DNA from: Plasmodium brasilianum
Taxonomy: Eukaryota > Apicomplexa > Aconoidasida > Haemosporida > Plasmodiidae
Assembly: GCF_023973825.1 (NCBI RefSeq)
Contig: NC_090126.1
Span: forward strand, 744,001-808,000
Reading direction: 5' to 3'
DNA length: 64,000 nucleotides
Positions 1 through 12,690 of this stretch are shown piece by piece. The stretch's first letter is position 1. Each line of letters begins with the position of its first letter. Both the position numbers and the translations under genes were made by a program. The notes beneath the pieces were generated by a model. It worked only from the letters and a program-made list of their open reading frames with translations, did no database searches and was not told the origin of the DNA.

Positions 1-894
1 TTTTTTTTTTTTTTTTTTACAATAACAGTTTATGATTGTACAATAACTACTTATAAACAATGGCAAAAAAATAAAAAAAAATTCTTTTATCTACTAACGT
101 AAAAAGAAATAGAAATTAAAAGGGATAGATTAAATTTAAAAGTGGAACTAACGTAAAGAGAGAATAAGAATCCTCTTTAAATTTGCTACTTTTTATTTGA
201 TGTTCCTCTACATGTTGTTTATTCACGAACACTCCAAATTTATATTATATATAATTACAGAATAAACAACTGACATATTTGAGCAAGTAAAGAACTTTTT
301 AAAAGAAAAAAAAAAAACTAAAATTTTTTTCATATTTTATTTCCCATTTATATTAAAGGTAATATAAATTTAAATTTGTTAAATGTATATTACACTTAAC
401 AAATATGTTATAAAGTGCAATCATATTTGCCGAATAATGAAATTTAACATCAATAAGAAATTATTACAAAGATAGTAAGTGGTCCTAACAACTTCAAAAA
501 AAGGTAATAAAAAAAAAAAAAAAATTCATTTAATAAACGCTTATTTTTAAATCCTAAGACGACTTATACTTAAGCTTTTAAGCAGAATTATTATCATTTT
601 TATTTAATGAATAAAAAATTTAAAAACTGGAAAAGTTTTCCCAATTAACAGTAATTATGTACATTTTTTATTACATGCAAAGAATTGTGATAATAAATAA
701 AACGTATTTATAGATAGGATCTAAAATATTATCTTAAAAGTTTCGTATACGAACAGGTGCATATATATACATGTATACGTGGACTTTATTATAGTACCAC
801 ACGGAGCGAATTTAAGGACCCTTTCATTAATTTGTTCATACTTTTAAGAGAATAGCAAAAGATAAATTAAGAAAGTAATAAATCGAACAAAGGG
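1..894. other. Intergenic, upstream of the PAC3-like gene
   Basis: I see no open frame of coding character here. The stretch opens with a poly-T run and holds several A-runs and short A+T-rich segments. It should contain the promoter and 5' UTR of the gene starting at 895. No RNA gene was recognised. Confidence 0.6.
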
Positions 895-1518
895 ATGAAA
901 AGCGAAAATTCAAACAAATATGATACGTTGAAAAATATGGAAGTGGATTCTGAAACTATAAATTCTTCAAAACATTACTATCAAAATGGATTAGAAGAAC
1001 AAAAGACATTATATAGTGGTGAATGTATTTTAATAAATAATCTTACAAGAGATATAAATGAAAATAAAATTAGTGAAAGTTTGAATGAAGTAAAAAACGA
1101 GGAGCTGATTGACAAAAAAAACTTCCATTGCATTTCAAGTAATATTAGCTCTATTCCTACAGTAATAAAAAAAAATGTTAATATCAGTCACATGGAAGGA
1201 GAAATGTCATATATTTACACATTAGTTTCGTTTAATAATTATAATATTTTTTTCATTACACATAATGGGAAATTTGCCTCATGGGTATATTCATACAATG
1301 TTACATTACCTTTTTCAGTAGAACAAGAAACTGAAATAATTTTTGGTGAAAGGAATTACCCTTATTTAGAAATGTTTTGTTCGAAATTTATGAAAGACCA
1401 TGCTCCTTTATTGAAGTACAAACCTATTATGTTTGCAATATCTCTTTATAAAATGTGTTTTCATGACACAAAAATTTTGACGCAAATATTTGCCAGCCTG
1501 AGCAATATGATAAAATAG
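895..1518 (+). CDS. Small protein resembling proteasome assembly chaperone 3 (PAC3/PSMG3)
   Basis: This is a single-exon gene of 207 codons. Residues 1-100 are polar, Asn/Glu/Lys-rich and look disordered. Residues from about 102 to 207 form a compact domain with the order of elements of the PAC3 family: a hydrophobic strand pair ending in THNGKFASWVYS (human PSMG3 has a similar VTQFGKMGTLVS), then TEIIFGERNYPYLEMF (like TKVLLGQDEPLIHVF), then a hydrophobic strand KPIMFAISL and a C-terminal helix. PAC3 works with PAC4 to guide assembly of the 20S proteasome alpha ring in the cytosol. The resemblance comes from reading alone. It could be another small alpha/beta protein, and the N-terminal extension is not usual for PAC3. 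The ATG at 895 is the first in frame and fits A-rich malaria start contexts. Confidence 0.55.
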   Translation: MKSENSNKYDTLKNMEVDSETINSSKHYYQNGLEEQKTLYSGECILINNLTRDINENKISESLNEVKNEELIDKKNFHCISSNISSIPTVIKKNVNISHMEGEMSYIYTLVSFNNYNIFFITHNGKFASWVYSYNVTLPFSVEQETEIIFGERNYPYLEMFCSKFMKDHAPLLKYKPIMFAISLYKMCFHDTKILTQIFASLSNMIK

Positions 1519-1963
1519 CATATGTAATGTGCCTATATATACAAATATATAGATGTTTGTTCATGCATATATATTACAAAAAAGAAGGCACAAAAAGATC
1601 ACACATAAATATGCATATTTTTATTTCTCTTATTAATTTGTCCAATTTGAAACAGGAATATACTCTTGTTTCGTTCTTAACGTTTTTATATATTTTTTAA
1701 AAATTTTTTATTAAGTAAAATATATTGTCTTAAAAAAATTTGTAATAGCTATTTTGTTCAGAAATTTTTTTATATATTTTTAAAATGGAAAAATTCTTTT
1801 TATTTTTTTTTTTTTTTCATTTCTCATATATTTACGTATATATGTGAACTCAAATATATTATATGAATATAAATTAATTCTCGAACAATTGATAATTCAT
1901 GCAACCATATTTCCAAAATTAAATGCTTTTACAAACTCTGTTTATATTTCAAATATCGTATAT

Positions 1964-1995
<32 letters not shown>

Positions 1996-2499
1996 TGACC
2001 AAGCAATAATTTTTTTTTTTTAGGTGGGCTACAATACAATATGATGCTTTTGTTTTAATATTAATTTGGGTAAACCTGTATGATGTGCCAATTTTCCAAG
2101 AAAAAAAAAAAAAAAAAAATTTGAAAGAGCTACAAAATGTTAATGTTCAATTCATTTTTTTTTTATATATAAGCGAAAATTCTTTTACAGAAACTACTTT
2201 TTTCATTCGTTCATCTCACATTTTGATAAAACGAATTATTTATATTCAAAAAGGATACATATGTTCTTCAAATGGGTCTATTTTTCCTTTAAATGGATCT
2301 GTTTTTCCTTTCAAAAGGGTGAATTTTTAGCTGAATTGTTTTCGGTTTATTAATTTCCTTCGTTTAAACTTTTGTGTATTTTATATTATAATATGCTGAA
2401 ATTTTGTACGAATTTGAAATGGCATTTTTTAAATAATTTCACGTGTTCATAAATCCAGAGGTACATATATACATGTACACACCAATCTTTGATTAGATA
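1519..2499. other. Convergent intergenic spacer
   Basis: This lies between the 3' ends of two converging genes. It holds a poly-A run near 1969-1994 followed closely by a poly-T run. A short Lys/Phe-rich open frame at 2085-2330 comes from low-complexity DNA and is not convincing. I see nothing else. Confidence 0.5.
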
Positions 2500-4014
2500 T
2501 TATTCCTTTGAGCAATAATTTTTCTTTTTACAATTTTTAAAGGATGATGAATTTGTATAGGATGTATTACCAAAATGGTTAGAATTTTGCTTTTCTTTTG
2601 TTGATTTATTTTGGTTACTCATAAAAAAACAAAAAAATAGTGCATATCCTACTAATTTAAGTTTTTTAAGTAAATTAATAAATAAGCTTTTCTTACGCGA
2701 ACTTTTACTTTTACAAATGCTATTTTTTCTTTCGTAGGTTCTATTTTTTCTAGGCCTAAACATAATTAAATTATTTAAAAAGTTTCTATATTTTCTATTT
2801 TCTATTTTCGTATAACTATCAATATGATCAATTTTGTTATGATGTCTTAACTTCTTAAAAAGAAAGGAGTTAGGACTGAATTTTCGATTTTTGTAATTTA
2901 TTTGATTGTATCTTTTAAAGGGGAAAAAATTATTATTATGAGATTTCTTTTTGAATTTTTCCTTTAAATATAACTTATTAGTGAGATATGCCGTTCTCCC
3001 ATAATGACCATATTCTGGTGTATATTTTTTTATATAGTATAATTCGCTTTTCGTTTTGTTAACTATATTTAAGCAGTTAATATACCTATCAGGTGATACA
3101 TATATCGGGTTATAATGCAACCCAGTATTGTAATCATTACTGATATTATCATAACTATGGGAAGTATTATTATAACTGCAAAAAGCATCATTGCAATTAT
3201 TGGTAATATTAGGGTGATGAGTTTTAGAATTAGTAATATATACTAACGGATTGAAATTCATTACATTTTTGTGTTTAGGGACCATGTTTTTACTATCTTT
3301 TGTATATGCATTGTTAGACATGAACATGAGTGTGTTGCATTTACATTTACATCGACTTACATCATCATTTAATTTGTTTTGTTGCACACCTTGTTTTGAA
3401 TTAAGTACTACGTTTTTCTCATGAGATTTTGATATTATTTTAATATCTTTACAATTTAAATTAATGTCATTTTTGTGAATAATCAAGTTAGAGTCAAATA
3501 TTTTTTGCGAATCAGAAGAAACAATCGATGTTCCATTCCTTGTAGCATTACTCTGTGTGAAATAATAATAATTTGTTTCATACATATCTTCAATAGTTTC
3601 ATTTGAAGACACTACAGTTTCTGTGCTTGACATAATATTGTAATGTTCAATATGGTTATACCTTTCAACAAGTTCGCTCTCGTTAATATTTTGTTTCTTT
3701 AATGATTTACTTTTTGTCTGAGATATTGTTTCATATAAATTGTCTCGGTTATCGTTCTCTTCATTATCTTTTATTTCCTTTACATAAAAAGTGGTATTAT
3801 TTTGTATTTGGTACTTTTTATTCTCTACTTCTTTTGTGTCTTCATCTTCCCTTTTTATTAATTCTATACAGTTTTCTAATTCATTCTCTCTTCTCATTTT
3901 TTCTACATTTATACTTTTGTAATTTGTTCCATTTTTTCCGATAAAAACATTTTTGACAAGGAGATTATTTGCATGTTCTTTCTCATCTTCTTTTTCTTTT
4001 TGTTGTTGGCTCAT
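2500..4014 (-). CDS. Conserved-type Plasmodium protein, function unknown
   Basis: This is a single uninterrupted frame of 504 codons starting MSQQQKEKEDEKEH. I do not recognise a family. The N-terminal half is acidic to polar, with many Asn, Ser and Thr. The C-terminal third is strongly basic (Lys/Arg/Asn/Tyr-rich, about residues 340-455). It is followed by a short hydrophobic stretch, LVGYALFFCFFMS, around residue 460-475, then a polar basic tail. That stretch could be a single membrane segment near the C terminus, giving a tail-anchored or peripheral protein, but it is short. I saw no signal peptide and no clear PEXEL export motif. The length, absence of stops and coding-type composition support a real gene. 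Confidence 0.8.
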   Translation of the reverse strand: MSQQQKEKEDEKEHANNLLVKNVFIGKNGTNYKSINVEKMRRENELENCIELIKREDEDTKEVENKKYQIQNNTTFYVKEIKDNEENDNRDNLYETISQTKSKSLKKQNINESELVERYNHIEHYNIMSSTETVVSSNETIEDMYETNYYYFTQSNATRNGTSIVSSDSQKIFDSNLIIHKNDINLNCKDIKIISKSHEKNVVLNSKQGVQQNKLNDDVSRCKCKCNTLMFMSNNAYTKDSKNMVPKHKNVMNFNPLVYITNSKTHHPNITNNCNDAFCSYNNTSHSYDNISNDYNTGLHYNPIYVSPDRYINCLNIVNKTKSELYYIKKYTPEYGHYGRTAYLTNKLYLKEKFKKKSHNNNFFPFKRYNQINYKNRKFSPNSFLFKKLRHHNKIDHIDSYTKIENRKYRNFLNNLIMFRPRKNRTYERKNSICKSKSSRKKSLFINLLKKLKLVGYALFFCFFMSNQNKSTKEKQNSNHFGNTSYTNSSSFKNCKKKNYCSKE

Positions 4015-5423
4015 TTTTACTACTCATATTTTGTTTTTCTTCCTTAGAATTTATTATGCTTTTACTTTTCTCAATAATTTAATGCTTCCTTCTTCTCTTT
4101 TATTTTTGTTATATTATTATGCTTTTTTTTTTTTTTTTTTTTTATAATTCATGAGGTTCTCATTAGAATGATTCACCACAATGTTTATACTTCTCTTTGC
4201 CTTTGGATAAAAATAAAATAATATAATACTTTATTTGGTAGCTTATGTGATTAACATTTTTTTTCTTTTTTTTTTTCTTAATAGTGATTACTTTATAATA
4301 AAAATGTAGAGCTTGAAAAAGTAAAGAATTAAATCGTTTTATATAAAAGAAATTTTAAAGATGCTAATCCCTTATTAACAATATTGATTAAAAATGTGAT
4401 TACATTTCTGTAAGTGTCTTCTTGATGTATGTATTTTATGCATATGTGCATGCAAAACGTTGTTTTATAAATATAAATTTTACATAGCTTTCAAAAATTT
4501 TTATATTTATCATAGCGCTAGTAAATTGGGAATATTATTATGCGTATGATTGTTTTTGTAACACACGAAAGTGGTTAGTAAATATATACTAGTTAGACTA
4601 TACATTTTCCATTCAAGTACAAAATCACGCTTTTTAAAAATTTAATTTAAATGATATTATTTTATTTTGTGCCTCAATATAGGTGTTAATACACAAGAGT
4701 TTTAGGGAAATCCTCCTATATACATTTGAAAGTTAACATTATTTTTCTTTATTTTAGTAAATTTCTTACTAATTTAAGCTTTTATTGATTATATTATATT
4801 TCACAAATTTCTCATAAATTCACATGTTTGGAATTTTTGAGAATCCACATAAGAGTAATGCTACAGACTTACTACATATATATACATTTATTTTTTCTTT
4901 TTTTGTTAAAACTCTGTGGTCAATTTGTAAAATAGTATAGAATTAAAATTATTGGGAAAGAAGAAAACAAAAAAAGACACGCCAGATTTTTTTTAAATGA
5001 TGTCTTATTAAGTAAAAATTCACCTTAACACTTTTTTTATAAAATATCTAATTACAGCTTTATTTCTGATTCGTTACGCAAGGTTACTGCTTTGTATTTA
5101 CTGGTTTAATTTTTTTTTTTTTTTTCTATATAACAACTATAAAGTAAAAAAAAAAAAATGAACCAAGATAAAAATAAAAAAAAAAGAGCAAAGAAATATT
5201 TGAACAAGGTAGAAAAAAAGAAAAATCTGAACAGGACAGAATAAAAAAAAAAAAAATATAGATATTACGCTAAGTTATAGCTACTACATTATGCGCTCAA
5301 TTATTTTATTTTAACTTTTAGAAAAAATTGGCAGCTTTGAAAAGTGACTTTTTTTTTTTATAAATTAATGTATAATAGTATTTTCAGGAGTTTCATAATT
5401 AAGTATACGAATAGACAGCAAGA

Positions 5424-5462
<39 letters not shown>

Positions 5463-5996
5463 GAATATAACTATTTTTTCTGTTAAAAATTCCCCACGTG
5501 TAAATCTAAAATATTAAGTTAACAAAAATTAATTAAAATATACGTATTTTCAATGTGTGTGTAATAAAAATAATAGGAAAAAAATTTGCAGATATAAGAA
5601 GAAGGCTAATGAAACAAATATATATATTAGAGAGGTTGCGATATACTAATTATGTAATATTTATACAAATTTATCATATGCTAAATATACCCATTACGCA
5701 GTATTTATTTTTTCTTCTTAACAAAATTAAGCAGTTGGATATATATCTGTAAATATATACATACATATATATAAACATACACGTAAATATACACTTACAC
5801 ATACATATATACGGACACAAATACACACCCCCACGCATATGTAACAAAATAAGCTGTTCAAATATATCAAGCTAAAGACTTTCACCGGAACGTACCAATG
5901 AAAAATAAGAATATTATATATAAATCAAAAAAGGAATTATAATGAAACTTAATTTTTCAGAACAAAGATTAAAAAATTAAACATGTTAATGTAAGG

Positions 5997-6028
<32 letters not shown>

Positions 6029-6032
6029 TGTG
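4015..6032. other. Intergenic between two minus-strand genes
   Basis: This holds the 5' flank of the unknown gene at 2500-4014 and the 3' flank of the TFIIIC gene. It is A+T-rich with long poly-T (5427-5459) and poly-A (about 6003-6028) runs. Two short plus-strand frames were seen: a 28-codon Lys-rich ORF at 5158-5244 and a 65-codon ORF at 5555-5752. Neither is convincing alone; the first is discussed as a finding. Confidence 0.5.
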
Positions 6033-7999
6033 TCACTTGGAATGGGCCCGCCTTAAGGCGATCGATCTAACAAATAATATATCTCGAATCTTAGTTATAT
6101 CTTTACTATCAAGCCATCCATTATCCTTTGTACATATTTCCTGAGTTTTAACGTTTAACAAGTAATTTAAAACATTGTTATCAAATATATCTATGTACTG
6201 ATATATTGTTGATAGCTTTAGTGGACTTACTGAAAAATGTATTTCCGACGAAAAGTTTTCTCTAAGATGAAAAGTATTTGATCTTTTTAAAAATTGTAAT
6301 ATATCATTAATTTCTTCATCCTTTTCAAGGAGACATACATCATTTAAAGAGTTATTATTTGAATATATATCTACCTTGTGTTTTACCGAATTTATATTAC
6401 TTGTACTTGTGGAGATAGTATTCTTAAAGTCATTACAATTTTCTGTTTTATTGCTGTTATTATGAATTTCATAACGTTCTGATGAATATTCAGAATATGT
6501 GTTATAATGTCTCTTATAATTATCTTCATTGTGAATTTCTTTTTTTATTTGAAGATGTTTGTTTTTCTTTGTATTATCATCATTTTCATGTCTCATCATC
6601 AGGCTATCTTTATTATTATTATTAATGTTTTTAATTATGTTAGTAACAAACGCATTCAGATGATCTCTTTTTTTTATGATACTCCGGTTTACTTGATCCA
6701 AACTTTTTGTTTTTATATCTCTATAAAAATTATCTCTAAAATCTATTGTTTGATATATATAACTTGAAGAATCTTTACGGGGATCATAACCATATTTACA
6801 GTAAGTACGTCTCCACGGACCATCGGAAAAATAAAAGCAAATTTTTGAAAAACAGCTTTTTAGACAATATGTACTTATGTTCTCAAGATGTTCTACTAGG
6901 ACTTCTTTTGACCATATAGGTCTAATATCAAAAAGTAATTTTACTCTATTATACAATTCGTCAGAAACATATTTTTTTAATGCAGAGTCATATGGAATGA
7001 GAGGGAGTATAGTATCGTCAAATTTTGCTATAGGATTACAGTGCACTGTTTTTCTGCTTACTATAATTTTATTACTATGTTTGCTTAAAAGATCCATGTT
7101 CATGTTAACACTTCTAGATTCGTTTTTTTCTTCACTCATATTGTAGTTATAATGGAATTTATTTTTTTGAAATATATTATTCTCCTCCTTCTCCCCCTCC
7201 CCTTCACTGTTGTAGTCTTCTTCATCGACTTCTTGCTTTTGCGTTTGCTTCTGCTTCTGCTTCTGCTGCTCATTATCAGTATCGTGACTTTCAGCTTCCT
7301 TGCCATGTTCATCATGCAAATATGAATCCATATAAATACATGAACTATCTTCAATTAAATTAATTTCGTTAATACCGTTCAACAGTTCAGTATAACTATT
7401 TGAATTAGTCTTTTTTGCCAGCTCAGTAGTAAGTGATTTGGTATTACTACTTGAAGGATCTTTTCGATTTTTAGTTATTATTAATTCTTTAATAAACTTT
7501 TCCATTTCCCCTTTTTTTACTTCAACTTTGGAGTCAATTGGAGAAGTAAATTTACTTATTAAATATTTATATTCCCTTAAGTATTTGCTTGTAATTGTCG
7601 ATTTATAATTTTTATAATCATAAGGAGTTGTTACTTTGCTGTGAATGCAACAAAGTAATTCATAGCCTTCGCTTTCATCTGAAGAGAAATCAATATCTTT
7701 TTTATCATCATCAAACATATTAAAATTAGTTTTAGTCCCTACTATTTTTTTATATAACTCATTTTCTTCTACATCTGAAAAATAGTAATCTGTCTGATCC
7801 TCTGGCGATGATATATAACGACATAGAGTAGAATAATCAAAGGGATGTGCACTTACATTATATTTACTTTCACACAGCCCGATAGCACCGTTAACACTAC
7901 AGTTACCATCACTGTTACAATTACTATCATATCCACGGTTATCATTTCTACTATCACTATCTCCATTGCTATTATTATTATTATTATTATTATTATTGC

Positions 8000-8045
<46 letters not shown>

Positions 8046-9101
8046 TTTTATTTTTTTTTTTTTATTTTTTTTTTTGTTATCAACAACATAAATGATAGCC
8101 TTATTTGGGGACGCCCAATTGTACGAAGATATTCCGCTTTGCATATCCTTATTATTGTTAAAAACGAACGCGTTCGTTTGCATATTACGATTCGTCATGT
8201 TCAAATGATGTGATGTACAATTCGCTATAATTCTTTCTTTTCCTTTATTAAATACATAACTACTACAGTCTGGAAAATTACTGATAAAATGCTTACCTTC
8301 TTTGTGGTGATTCTTATGGTCTAAATGCGATAAGCTTCCAGTTGTGTATTCTTCACCGTTGAGGTGAAAAGGGGAAAAATTTATATTTTCCGTAACATAA
8401 GCAATATAATTTTCTTTACAAGTGTTAATATTGTCATTATTCCTATAATTAATGTTATAATGATTTTGATTTGGATTTTGATTTGGATTTTTATTTTTAT
8501 GTTTATATTTATGTTTATTTTCATTATCTTTTTCCTTTTCCTTTTCATTATCTTTTTCCTTTTCCTTTTCCTTTTCTTTTTTTTTCGCATTTTCGCGACC
8601 TTTCGTTAAATAATGTATATAATTACTATTATAGTTATGTCTATTATAAAATGTAGGTATATAATAAAAATCACTCATATTATCAAAATAGTACAAATAT
8701 TTAACAAATCCAAGAAATTCAAATTTATAACGATTTTTTTTTGTTCTTTTAATTTTAATTAAAACGTTATTAACCTTTGTCCAATTTGCTAATATAAAAG
8801 ATGAAAACACATCATTGTTATTAATACGCAAAACTAACGATTCATCATACTGATAACTGTTTTTGTGATAATAAAAAATATCTGTTATTTTATTTAACCC
8901 CCCTAAACTTTCCACCGCAGACAACCCACTACCTCCCTTCTTTATTTTACCAGGAACTTCAACACATATATATTCATTCTTTTTTATTTTTTTGAAGTCA
9001 ATATTTTTGTTTCTATCTTTTTTCCTTTTTATTTTTAAAAACTCGTCACTATCATCTCTACTTCTGCACTTTTCAGCGTGCATGTCTGCGAACTGGTCCA
9101 A
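6033..9101 (-). CDS. GTF3C5: TFIIIC subunit 5 (GTF3C5 / Tfc1 / Sfc1 family)
   Basis: This 1,022-codon single-exon protein carries both conserved parts of the TFIIIC subunit 5 family. The N-terminal part (about residues 45-155) has EYICVEVPGKIKK, a Leu-Gly-Gly segment, and NRYKFEFLGFVK, matching the domain that dimerises with the partner subunit. The C-terminal part (about residues 715-790) has RPIWSKEVLVEHLE followed by DGPWRRTYCKYGYDPRKD, the family's DNA-binding core. TFIIIC binds the A box of tRNA genes and recruits TFIIIB for RNA polymerase III in the nucleus. Between the two domains lie about 550 residues of low complexity: KEKEKEKD repeats, a long poly-Asn run near residues 350-375, and a Gln/Lys-rich acidic tract. 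Such inserts are normal in Plasmodium but make the protein much longer than the human one (about 520 residues). Confidence 0.9.
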
Positions 9102-10391
9102 TTAACTCGTGTACTTATATACCCACATATATATATATACATATATATATATACTTATGCATATATAAATACGTACATATAAATACATCCATAAGCATAC
9201 GTAATATTTGCTGATTTAATATACGAACATTCTACACATCTATTAAGTATGATAAGTTCCTTCTGCCCATATTTAATATATGCTACTGTGAATGTCGAGT
9301 ATTCCTATTTCTCCTCCTTGGTAGCACAAAACGATCGTTAACATATGGTATTATATAATATTTAATGGTACATATTAAGTACTATTTTCATGTTTCTTTA
9401 TACAACTACATAATTACTACATATTGTTAATGATTTTTTATACTTCTGCAGAATTATAAATATTAGGGAATAGCAATTAATTGACGAGCTTTTTTCATTT
9501 TAAGAAAAATAAAAATATTACCGATTCAATGTATTAAGTTTGAAATATACAATGCCAAATGAAAAGCTACTCACAAATAACTCGAAAAAAAAAAATAGAA
9601 AAAAAAGTTATATATAACAATTTAGGAAAAAATTGACAAAAAAAAAAAAAAAACAGAATTTTTCATTTTATTCTAAAAAAAATATAACATTCCTATTACG
9701 TATATTATGTAATAAAAAAAAAAATAAAAATATATATTCTCACATGTAGCATATATGTATATAACTGTATATAAAAAAAAGTTGTTTCATATATCATAGT
9801 TTAAGAGGTAAAGAGGAATAGAAGAGAATGAGAAATAATTATACTCATTATGAAAAATAGAAAAAAAAAAAAAATAATGAAATCAAATAATAGGAGGAAC
9901 CTTTTTTCAGTTATTTGAATTTTTACAAAATTACGTAAAAAAGGAATAAACTGAAAAAAAAAAAAAAATTTTAGAATTTATAAAAGGATATTTCATATCA
10001 AAATGTAAATCAACATTTCTTTAAAAAACTTGATAATTAGCAAGATGCAAAAGAGATGTTAAAGAAAGAAATACTTTATAAAAAAAACAAATATTATGTA
10101 TGCAGAAAAAATGATTACGTAATAAACTCTGGCTTGAAATATTATCCACTGTAAAGGTAGTTCCCAATGCAAGCAGTATTTTTTCTACACGAAGTTTACA
10201 ATAAACTACAAAATAAATGTCGTAACAGGATGTTAAAAAAATAAGTAGAATAAAGAAACATTTCCCTTTTTGAATGAATCAATTTCATATTATATGTATT
10301 ATGTATATGTATATTAATATCTATATCTATATGTACAAATATATGTTCATAAAAGTACGCCATGAAAGTGTGTTTTTCATATGAATAAAAT
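9102..10391. other. Divergent promoter region
   Basis: This space separates two divergently transcribed genes (TFIIIC on the minus strand, the gene at 10392 on the plus strand), so it should hold both promoters. It contains (TA)n-like tracts around 9120-9160 and many short A-runs. No coding sequence or RNA gene was recognised. Confidence 0.5.
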
Positions 10392-11853
10392 ATGCTGAGG
10401 CTTCAACAAATAAATAGAACAAATTACTACGCCTATCGAATGTTGTTATGTGAAGAGAAAAATAGAATAAATGTGTCTATAAATGAATATAAAGATCTGA
10501 TACCAAATAATAATAGTAAAACGTGTAAAAACAAATATAAAAATTTTAATAATCTTCATAATATTATTCAAAGTGGCGTGTTAAAAAATTATAAAAATGT
10601 TTATTTTTATAAGAATTTGTTAAGAATTGCTGAGAACAGAAAAAATTATCTTAGTTTACATCAAATAAATATAATTTTAAAATCACTAATAAAAGCAAAG
10701 ATTTACAGATATTCCTTATTTAATTCTTTTGAAATTCCTATTTTAAAATATGTAAGTTCCTTAAGTATAATAATCAATAGTATAAGTAACAAGGATACCA
10801 ATGGTGGTAATATTACTAATAATAGTAACATCATCCATAGTAGTTATGAAAATAATTTTAATTATAAAAATAATATATATAGGAAATTACATTTGAATGA
10901 AGCAAAATACAAATTTATTAAAAGTGAGAATAATATACATTTTTTGCACATTATTATATCTGATCAGTTAACAATTCTAGTTCATATTTTTAGAAGTTAT
11001 ATGGACATCTTTAATTTCCATTTTTATTATTTATATGAAACATTATTCTTCTTTATAACGAAAAACTATCTATACTTAAATGAAAAGGAAATTGTACGAG
11101 ATATCTGGACTATATATTTAACTAGAGTTTTGTGTAATGGTACTGCGGTAAATACAAAAAATGAACCTAAAAAAACCCTTAATATTATTCAGCAAATTAC
11201 TGTGCCGACTAAGAATGTTGATACCGTTACAACTAATACCGCAATTACTACCACTGCTAGTTGCAGTACAAGCGCAGTAAAATATAAAGGTTTTCAACGG
11301 ACAATGCTGTACAGACACAACTGCAAATGTAACATATATGTGAAAACAGTTTGTAATTACGCTCTTGTTGTTTTAAAAAACGTTAAAAAGAAAAATAATA
11401 AAAGAAAAAAAGAACCTTATTATTACAACACCATTTTTTGTAAAAAGAATATCCGTAGCATTTGCAAATATGTAATAATGTTAATTTTGAAAAATGAAAA
11501 ATTGGCTATATATTTTGAGAGAAAAAAAAAAAAAAAAAAAAATGCTGACAAAAAATAAAAATGTATTTATATCTAATGGGTACATGTATAAAATAAAAAA
11601 TTCAAATATATTGTGTAGTTATTTATCAATTAAATACCTAATTAAAGTTAATTTTGTGGATAATCATGTATTCTTAAAAGAACGCTTTTTCCCGAAAGAA
11701 TTACTAAATAATAATATTTTTCTTCAAAACTTTTCTGATTCTATGTTGAAACTTAGTGTAAAATCTACGCTATTTAATAGGTACATTAAAAAAATTATGG
11801 CTTACCATGAATCTAGACAATTTAGTGATTGTTCCAAATTTAGAAAATTATAA
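10392..11853 (+). CDS. Helical protein of unknown function, frame broken at a 21-A run
   Basis: The first frame (10392-11558, 388 codons) is coding-like to a run of 21 A at 11522-11542. It then ends within a few codons. A second frame, shifted by one base and open to 11853, carries on with coding character (about 100 residues after the poly-Lys). The simplest reading is one gene of about 485 residues whose poly-A run has one base too many or two too few, through sequencing error, slippage or a true mutation. The protein is basic and largely helical. It has Leu/Ile/Lys/Asn-rich stretches such as YLSLHQINIILKSLIKAK that recall the helical-repeat (heptatricopeptide-type) organelle RNA proteins of apicomplexans, but no RAP domain is seen. 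Mitochondrial location is a guess. I do not recognise a definite family. Confidence 0.65.
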
Positions 11854-12690
11854 CATATAAATATACGGGAAAGTAAAGTTCGAGTGAACCGCAATAATAT
11901 ATGAACATTTTCCAGTGCCAAGTGCAAGATTTTTACTCATCAAATGAATGTGAAGTTTAATGATAAATTAAAATATAATAAAACACAAATAAAAGAACAC
12001 TTTGGAAATAATGGCTTTTCCCCCGAAGTAAGAAATATTAAGAGAATATTTAATATGATTTTGAAAATATATATACATATATATATTATATATATATCGC
12101 ATTGATTATTGACGCACCACAGAAATGAGTTAGTGCGTTTTGACTTTAAAGAATTAGTGTGATTTTTTGGGCTCTCCTAAAATAGCAGTCAGGATGTTTA
12201 CAGAAAAGGAAGTACATATTACAAATATATGTACATATATATACAAGTATATATATATGCAAGTATATATATATACACAGTTTATGCGTATTTTCCTAAT
12301 TTAAAGTTGTGAACATCTGACGATGGATTTTAATTTCCCTTTTTCTTTCATATTCTACTAATTGAAGAAATTTTATCAATTATGTTTAACTTGATAATTT
12401 GGATATACATAAAACAAATAAAATGTGTTATGTTTTGTATCACAAGAAAGAAAAATATGATGCATTTTGTTTATATAAAAATATGACGATTAAAATTAAC
12501 ACGAATAAAACAAAATAGTTTTTTACAAAACAATGCATAAAACGAATTATAACGGTTTTATATAATTCTAAAATTATTTTTTAAAAAAATAATAAAAATT
12601 TGCGTGTGTGCAAACTTGTATAAATATGCGTAAAAATTGGTGTAGCAACATGTAATTATTATTATATTTTTTTTTTTTTTTTTTTTCTAG
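11854..12690. other. Convergent intergenic spacer
   Basis: This lies between the 3' ends of the gene at 10392 and the kelch gene. It has (TA)n tracts near 12070-12100 and 12235-12275 and a poly-T run just downstream of the kelch stop codon. No gene is seen. Confidence 0.5.

Noticed and set aside
2085..2330. 81-codon frame starting near a poly-A run
   Set aside because: It is low complexity with no conserved pattern and lies in a convergent spacer.
7845..8213. 122-codon Ile-rich plus-strand frame
   Set aside because: It is the antisense shadow of the poly-Asn tract in the TFIIIC gene.
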